In this document: positions 17,734-21,092 of the stretch, piece by piece
Position numbering within the stretch: the first letter of the stretch is position 1
How the letters are laid out: each line of letters begins with the position of its first letter
Source: Desulfovibrio sp. UBA4079
GTDB lineage: Bacteria > Desulfobacterota > Desulfovibrionia > Desulfovibrionales > Desulfovibrionaceae
Assembly (NCBI GenBank): GCA_002382645.1
Contig: DFYP01000168.1
Coordinates: 151-21,242, forward strand
Direction of reading: 5' to 3'
Length of the DNA stretch: 21,092 bases
The notes under the pieces: generated by a model
Told to the model about the DNA's origin: nothing
The model's input: the letters and a program-made list of their open reading frames with translations, nothing else
The model's database searches: none
Position numbers and translations under genes: made by a program

Positions 17734-18529
17734 ATGGTACCAGGAAGTCCTCTCGCTGGAGCCGGGTTCCAAGGTCTTTTTCGCCCTGGCCAAGCTCTTC
17801 GTGGACACGGACCAGCTGGAATCCGCGGCGGCCACCCTGCGCCAGGGGCTGGACCGCCATCCCGATTTTCTGGAGGCCCGCCTGCTCCTGGCCCAGGTGC
17901 TCACCCGTCTGGGCCGTCCGGGCGAGGCTGTCCAGGCCGTGGAGCCGGTGAGCCGGGCCCTGTCGGCCTACCCCGACTTCTGGCGGCTCTGGGCCCAGTC
18001 GGCCGTGGGCCAGCGCCGCGACTTCGCCGTGTACCTCATGCTCGTGGCCTCGCACTTCACGGACAAGCCCATCCAGTGGATGGACGTGGTCCTGGAGGGC
18101 GTGAACTCCCTGTCCAGCCGCCTGGTGGGGCCGCCCCCGGCCCAGACGGCCGTGCCCCCGCAAGCCCCCGCGGCCCGTCCGGCTCCGGTGGAGCCCGGCC
18201 CCGAGGCCGAGGAGCCCGCCCAGGGCTTCCGCCTGTCCGAGGCCGGCAGCCTGCGCACCCGGACCATGGCCGACCTCCTGGCCTCCCAGGGGGATTTCGC
18301 CGGGGCCCGGGACATCTACCAGGAACTCTGGCAGGGCGCCGGACCCGGTCCCGAGCGGGAGGATCTGTCCGCGCGCATCAAAAAGATGGACGCCGGGCTG
18401 GCTGACGCGGTAGGGAGCGTTGCCGCGGGCGCTGCGCCCGAGGATTCGTTCAGCCGGCACGCCAAGAACCGGCTCATCAGCACCCTGGAAACCCTGGCCG
18501 CGCGCTTCGAGGCCCGGGTCAGGGCCTGA
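17717..18529 (+). CDS. Tetratricopeptide-repeat protein
   Basis: A 270-residue protein with TPR-like helical repeats. Residues about 4-37 (WYQEVLSLEPGSKVFFALAKLFVDTDQLESAAATL) and 38-72 (RQGLDRHPDFLEARLLLAQVLTRLGRPGEAV) show the W/L-G-Y-A-F-A-P pattern. A third, less regular unit follows (AYPDFWRLWAQSAV). A Pro/Ala/Glu-rich linker (about 138-168) leads to a further TPR-like unit (MADLLASQGDFAGARDIYQELW) and a helical end. There is no signal peptide, so it is probably a cytoplasmic scaffold binding unknown partners. The ATG overlaps the FtsB-like gene by 17 bases and has GGGGGAC upstream. The overlap suggests coupled synthesis and perhaps a shared task in division or envelope assembly, which is inference. 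Confidence 0.82.
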   Translation: MTKKIEWYQEVLSLEPGSKVFFALAKLFVDTDQLESAAATLRQGLDRHPDFLEARLLLAQVLTRLGRPGEAVQAVEPVSRALSAYPDFWRLWAQSAVGQRRDFAVYLMLVASHFTDKPIQWMDVVLEGVNSLSSRLVGPPPAQTAVPPQAPAARPAPVEPGPEAEEPAQGFRLSEAGSLRTRTMADLLASQGDFAGARDIYQELWQGAGPGPEREDLSARIKKMDAGLADAVGSVAAGAAPEDSFSRHAKNRLISTLETLAARFEARVRA

Positions 18530-18532
18530 CCG

Positions 18533-18589
18533 GGCGGCCTTCCGGCCGCCGGATGGAAACACCAGCCCGGCCGGTGACGGAACGGCCGG
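18533..18589 (+). other. Two GC-rich hairpins after the TPR gene
   Basis: GGCGGCC (18533-18539) pairs with GGCCGCC (18544-18550), and CCGGCCG (18567-18573) pairs with CGGCCGG (18583-18589). Neither is followed by a T run. They could slow polymerase or protect the upstream message before the lipoprotein gene. Confidence 0.35.
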
Positions 18590-18610
18590 TCTTCGCAAGT
18601 GAGGCTTGCC

Positions 18611-19408
18611 TTGTTGCAGCGTTGCATTGTTCTCCTTCTGCTCCTTCTGCTCACCGCCTGCTCGTCCATGGGCGACACCTGGGAAGGGACCAAGGGCGCG
18701 GCCAAGACCGCCTGGACCTCCACCAACGAGTTCGTCAATCCCAATCCCCAGATCGACCTGGACAGCTACAAGATGGAGAACCCGAACCAGGAGAAGCTGG
18801 CCCGCCTGTTCACCCCGGTGGACCAGCACGTGCTCCGGCTCATGCGCTTCGTCAGCGACCAGGACCTGCGCCCCAACGAGGAGTGGATGCACCTCCTGGT
18901 CCAGCGCTTCCCCTGGATCAACGGGGTCATCGTCACCGACCCCGAGGGCCGCATCACGGAGCGCCGCCCGCCCGTGCCGGTGAAGCCGTTCAGTTCGCCG
19001 CTCTGGTTCGAGGCGGTCTGGCGCGAGACCATGCTCACCACCCTGGTGGACAACACCGAGCTGGGCCCGGAGCTCTACTTCGGCACGCCCATCTACAAGG
19101 ACGTGAACCTGGACGGGCTCATCGTGGTCCATTTCGACCCGCGCTCCCTGTTCAGCTTCTGTCCCGAGCCCGAGCAGCTCATCATCCTGGCGCCCAACCG
19201 CGGGGTCTGGACCCCGGCCAGCGGCGTGGACACCTCGGCCCTGTTCGCGCTGCCCTGGTCCGAGATCCTCAAGGACAAGGTCGGCGGGCAGGTGGAGGCC
19301 GGCGGCAAGTTCTACACCTGGCTGGCCCGCTACGTGGGCCGCGACCTGTTCGTCTACGCCACCGAGAGCGTGGACCCCAAGATCGACAACAAGGGCTGGT
19401 TTTTCTAG
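18611..19408 (+). CDS. Lipoprotein with Cache-like sensor domain
   Basis: A 265-residue protein exported as a lipoprotein. The signal peptide has one Arg, a run of seven Leu residues and the lipobox LTAC, with Cys17 as the lipidated residue. Residues about 75-205 look like a Cache-type extracytoplasmic sensor fold. The pattern is RFPWINGVIVTDPEGRI, then GTPIYKDVNLDGLIVVHFD, then IILAPNRGVWT, similar to the ligand-binding domains of chemoreceptors, but with no membrane-spanning signalling domain attached. TTG at 18611 is preferred because GTGAGG lies six bases before it; GTG at 18599 would add four residues but lacks a ribosome binding site. It precedes fbp by 31 bases. What it binds, and which receptor it serves, is unknown. 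Confidence 0.8.
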   Translation: MLQRCIVLLLLLLLTACSSMGDTWEGTKGAAKTAWTSTNEFVNPNPQIDLDSYKMENPNQEKLARLFTPVDQHVLRLMRFVSDQDLRPNEEWMHLLVQRFPWINGVIVTDPEGRITERRPPVPVKPFSSPLWFEAVWRETMLTTLVDNTELGPELYFGTPIYKDVNLDGLIVVHFDPRSLFSFCPEPEQLIILAPNRGVWTPASGVDTSALFALPWSEILKDKVGGQVEAGGKFYTWLARYVGRDLFVYATESVDPKIDNKGWFF

Positions 19409-19439
19409 GCCCACGCCCAGGCGATCCGAGGAGAGAGAC

Positions 19440-20471
19440 ATGCCCCCGCAGATCACCGTCACCGAGCATCTGCTCCTGCACCAGAAGAAGACGCCCACGG
19501 CCACGGGCCGCTTCACCCGTCTGTTCAACGAGATCATCCTCTCGGCCAAGATCATCTCCCGCGAGGTGACCAAGGCCGGGCTGGTGGACGTGCTGGGCTT
19601 CACCGGCGACACCAACGTCCAGGGCGAGGAGGTCCGCAAGCTCGACGAGTACGCCAACCGGGTGCTCATCCACCGCCTGGCCCGCTGCGGCGTGCTCTGC
19701 GCCATGGCCTCGGAGGAGAACGCGGACGTCATCGAGATCCCCACGGACCTGCCCATGGGCGAGTACATCCTCATCTTCGACCCCCTGGACGGGTCCTCGA
19801 ACATCGACGCCAACGTGAGCATCGGCACCATCTTCTCCATCCTGCGGCGCAAGACCCCCCTGGACGCCCCGCTTCTGTCCAGCGACGTGCTCCAGCCCGG
19901 GGCCGAGCAGGTGGCCGCGGGCTATATCGTGTACGGCTCCTCCACCATGCTCGTGTTCACCACCGGCGACGGGGTGCACGGCTTCACCCTGGACCCCGGG
20001 GTGGGCGAATTCCTGCTCTCGCACCCGGACATCCGCATCCCGGAGCAGGGCAAGATCTACTCCGTGAACGAGGGCTACGAGCAGTTCTGGGACGAGCCCA
20101 CGCGCCGGGTCATGAACTACTTCAAGTCCCCGGCCAACACCCGCAAGAAGCCCTACAGCCTGCGCTACATCGGCTCCCTGGTGGCCGACTTCCACCGCAA
20201 CCTGCTCTACGGCGGCGTCTTCCTCTATCCGGCCGACCACCGCGACCCCAAGAAGCCCGGCGGCAAGCTCCGGCTCATGTGCGAGGCCAATCCCCTGGCC
20301 ATGGTGGTGGAGCAGGCCGGCGGCCTGGCCACGGACGGGGTGCGCCGCATCCTGGACATCGAGCCGGAAAGCCTGCACCAGCGCGTGCCCCTGGTCATCG
20401 GCTCACGCAACGACGTGCTCAGGATCAAGGAAATCTACGAGTCCGCGGGCGATGCTCTGCCTGGGAATTGA
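19440..20471 (+). CDS. fbp: Class I fructose-1,6-bisphosphatase
   Basis: A 343-residue cytosolic enzyme that hydrolyses fructose 1,6-bisphosphate to fructose 6-phosphate in gluconeogenesis. Class I motifs are all present: GDTNVQGE (56-63), the metal-binding Glu pair in ASEEN (90-94), DPLDGSSNID (114-123), and the substrate-binding YSLRYIGSLVADFHRNLL with the following GGVFLYP. The C-terminal ANPLAMVVEQAGG segment is also typical. The ATG follows GAGGAGAGA. It lies 31 bases after the lipoprotein gene and its end overlaps tsaD by 20 bases. Allosteric AMP control is usual in the family, but I cannot confirm the AMP-site residues here. Confidence 0.97.
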   Translation: MPPQITVTEHLLLHQKKTPTATGRFTRLFNEIILSAKIISREVTKAGLVDVLGFTGDTNVQGEEVRKLDEYANRVLIHRLARCGVLCAMASEENADVIEIPTDLPMGEYILIFDPLDGSSNIDANVSIGTIFSILRRKTPLDAPLLSSDVLQPGAEQVAAGYIVYGSSTMLVFTTGDGVHGFTLDPGVGEFLLSHPDIRIPEQGKIYSVNEGYEQFWDEPTRRVMNYFKSPANTRKKPYSLRYIGSLVADFHRNLLYGGVFLYPADHRDPKKPGGKLRLMCEANPLAMVVEQAGGLATDGVRRILDIEPESLHQRVPLVIGSRNDVLRIKEIYESAGDALPGN

Positions 20472-21092
20472 GACCTCCTGCGACGAGACGGCCGTGGCCC
20501 TGGTCTCGGAACAGGGGCTCCTGGCCGAGCGCCTGGCCTCCCAGGCCGGGATGCACGCCCTGTTCGGCGGGGTGGTGCCGGAGATCGCGGCCCGGGAGCA
20601 CCTGAGCGTGCTGCCCGTGCTCTGCGCCTCGGCCCTGGAGGCCGCGGGGGTCTCCCCGGCGGAGGTCCAGGGCGTGGCCGTGGCCCGCGGCCCCGGACTC
20701 CTGGGCAGCCTCCTGGTGGGCCTGTCGTTCGCCAAGGGCTTCTGCCTGGGCACGGGCGCGGCGCTCATCGGCGTGAACCACCTCCACGCCCATCTCCTGG
20801 CGCCGGGCCTGGAACGGCAGCTGGTCTTTCCGGCCCTGGGCCTGCTGGTCTCCGGCGGCCACACCCACCTCTACCGCCTGGACTCGGCCACGGAGTTCAC
20901 GCTCCTGGGCCGGACCCTGGACGACGCCGCGGGCGAGGCCTTTGACAAGGTGGCCAAGCGCCTGAACTTTCCCTATCCGGGCGGCCGCTTCGTGGACGAG
21001 CTGGCCCGCGAGGCCGAGCCCGACCACGGGCTCTTTCCCCGGGCCTACATCGACAACGACAACCTGGACTTCAGCTTCAGCGGGCTCAAGAC
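20452..21092 (+). CDS. tsaD: tRNA N6-adenosine threonylcarbamoyltransferase (5' part, runs off the window)
   Basis: The first 213 codons of tsaD, which is cut by the window end. TsaD transfers threonylcarbamoyl to A37 of tRNAs that read ANN codons, with TsaB and TsaE. The start MLCLGIETSCDETAVALV is diagnostic. The metal-binding histidines are His110 and His114 in NHLHAHLLAP. GGHTHLY (136-141), LDDAAGEAFDKVAKRL and the SFSGLK end are also typical. About 130 further residues are expected outside the window. Its ATG lies 20 bases inside fbp in another frame, so translation is probably coupled; the ribosome binding site is weak (GCGGGC). No break or odd residue is seen. Confidence 0.95.
   Translation, partial: MLCLGIETSCDETAVALVSEQGLLAERLASQAGMHALFGGVVPEIAAREHLSVLPVLCASALEAAGVSPAEVQGVAVARGPGLLGSLLVGLSFAKGFCLGTGAALIGVNHLHAHLLAPGLERQLVFPALGLLVSGGHTHLYRLDSATEFTLLGRTLDDAAGEAFDKVAKRLNFPYPGGRFVDELAREAEPDHGLFPRAYIDNDNLDFSFSGLK

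Noticed and set aside
17651..19852. 733-codon minus-strand open frame across the TPR, lipoprotein and fbp genes
   Set aside because: Same reason: a GC-driven shadow of several real genes.

Overview
The window is a GC-rich (roughly two thirds G+C by eye) bacterial chromosome segment made mostly of housekeeping genes. Several things suggest a member of the Desulfovibrionales or a close relative: a Ros/MucR-type zinc-finger regulator in a non-alphaproteobacterial setting, a ThiD-ThiN fusion, a [NiFe]-hydrogenase maturation protease, an Mrp/NBP35 ATPase, and the tRNA-Leu, tig, clpP, clpX, lon order. This placement is inference from gene content; no 16S sequence is present.

Layout. Positions 1-569 are the end of an rRNA operon: the 23S 3' end, the 5S gene and a strong terminator. 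Next come a TetR-type regulator overlapping a HAD phosphatase gene, which converge through a bidirectional terminator on a MucR-like regulator. An AT-rich island carries back-to-back promoters for mucR and for a small membrane coiled-coil protein with a long leader. A MerR-like regulator and a small unidentified, possibly ribbon-helix-helix, protein follow, with operator-like repeats in front of both. Then come thiDN (thiamine synthesis) and the protein quality-control block: tRNA-Leu(UAG), trigger factor, clpP, clpX and lon. lon ends in a perfect bidirectional terminator facing a membrane-anchored M23 peptidase on the minus strand.

The second half holds a hydrogenase maturation protease whose 3' end overlaps a convergent CBS-domain gene. 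A rightward run follows: pcm, mrp, pgsA, a small helical protein, an FtsB-like protein, a TPR protein, a Cache-like lipoprotein, fbp, and tsaD, which runs off the end of the window.

The genes work in recognisable groups. Trigger factor handles nascent chains, and ClpXP and Lon degrade damaged or regulatory proteins. Pcm repairs isoaspartyl damage. Mrp carries Fe-S clusters. PgsA makes phosphatidylglycerol phosphate, and the FtsB-like and M23 proteins act at the cell envelope. Fbp serves gluconeogenesis and TsaD makes the t6A modification of tRNA.

I see no mobile element, CRISPR array, prophage or defence island, and no convincing new multi-gene system. The points most worth checking are regulatory: a TTGATCAA palindrome in front of both the MerR-like gene and the gene after it, the AT-rich divergent promoter island beside mucR, and likely antisense transcription of the hydrogenase protease gene. 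Promoter calls were made by eye against the sigma-70 consensus and are predictions.
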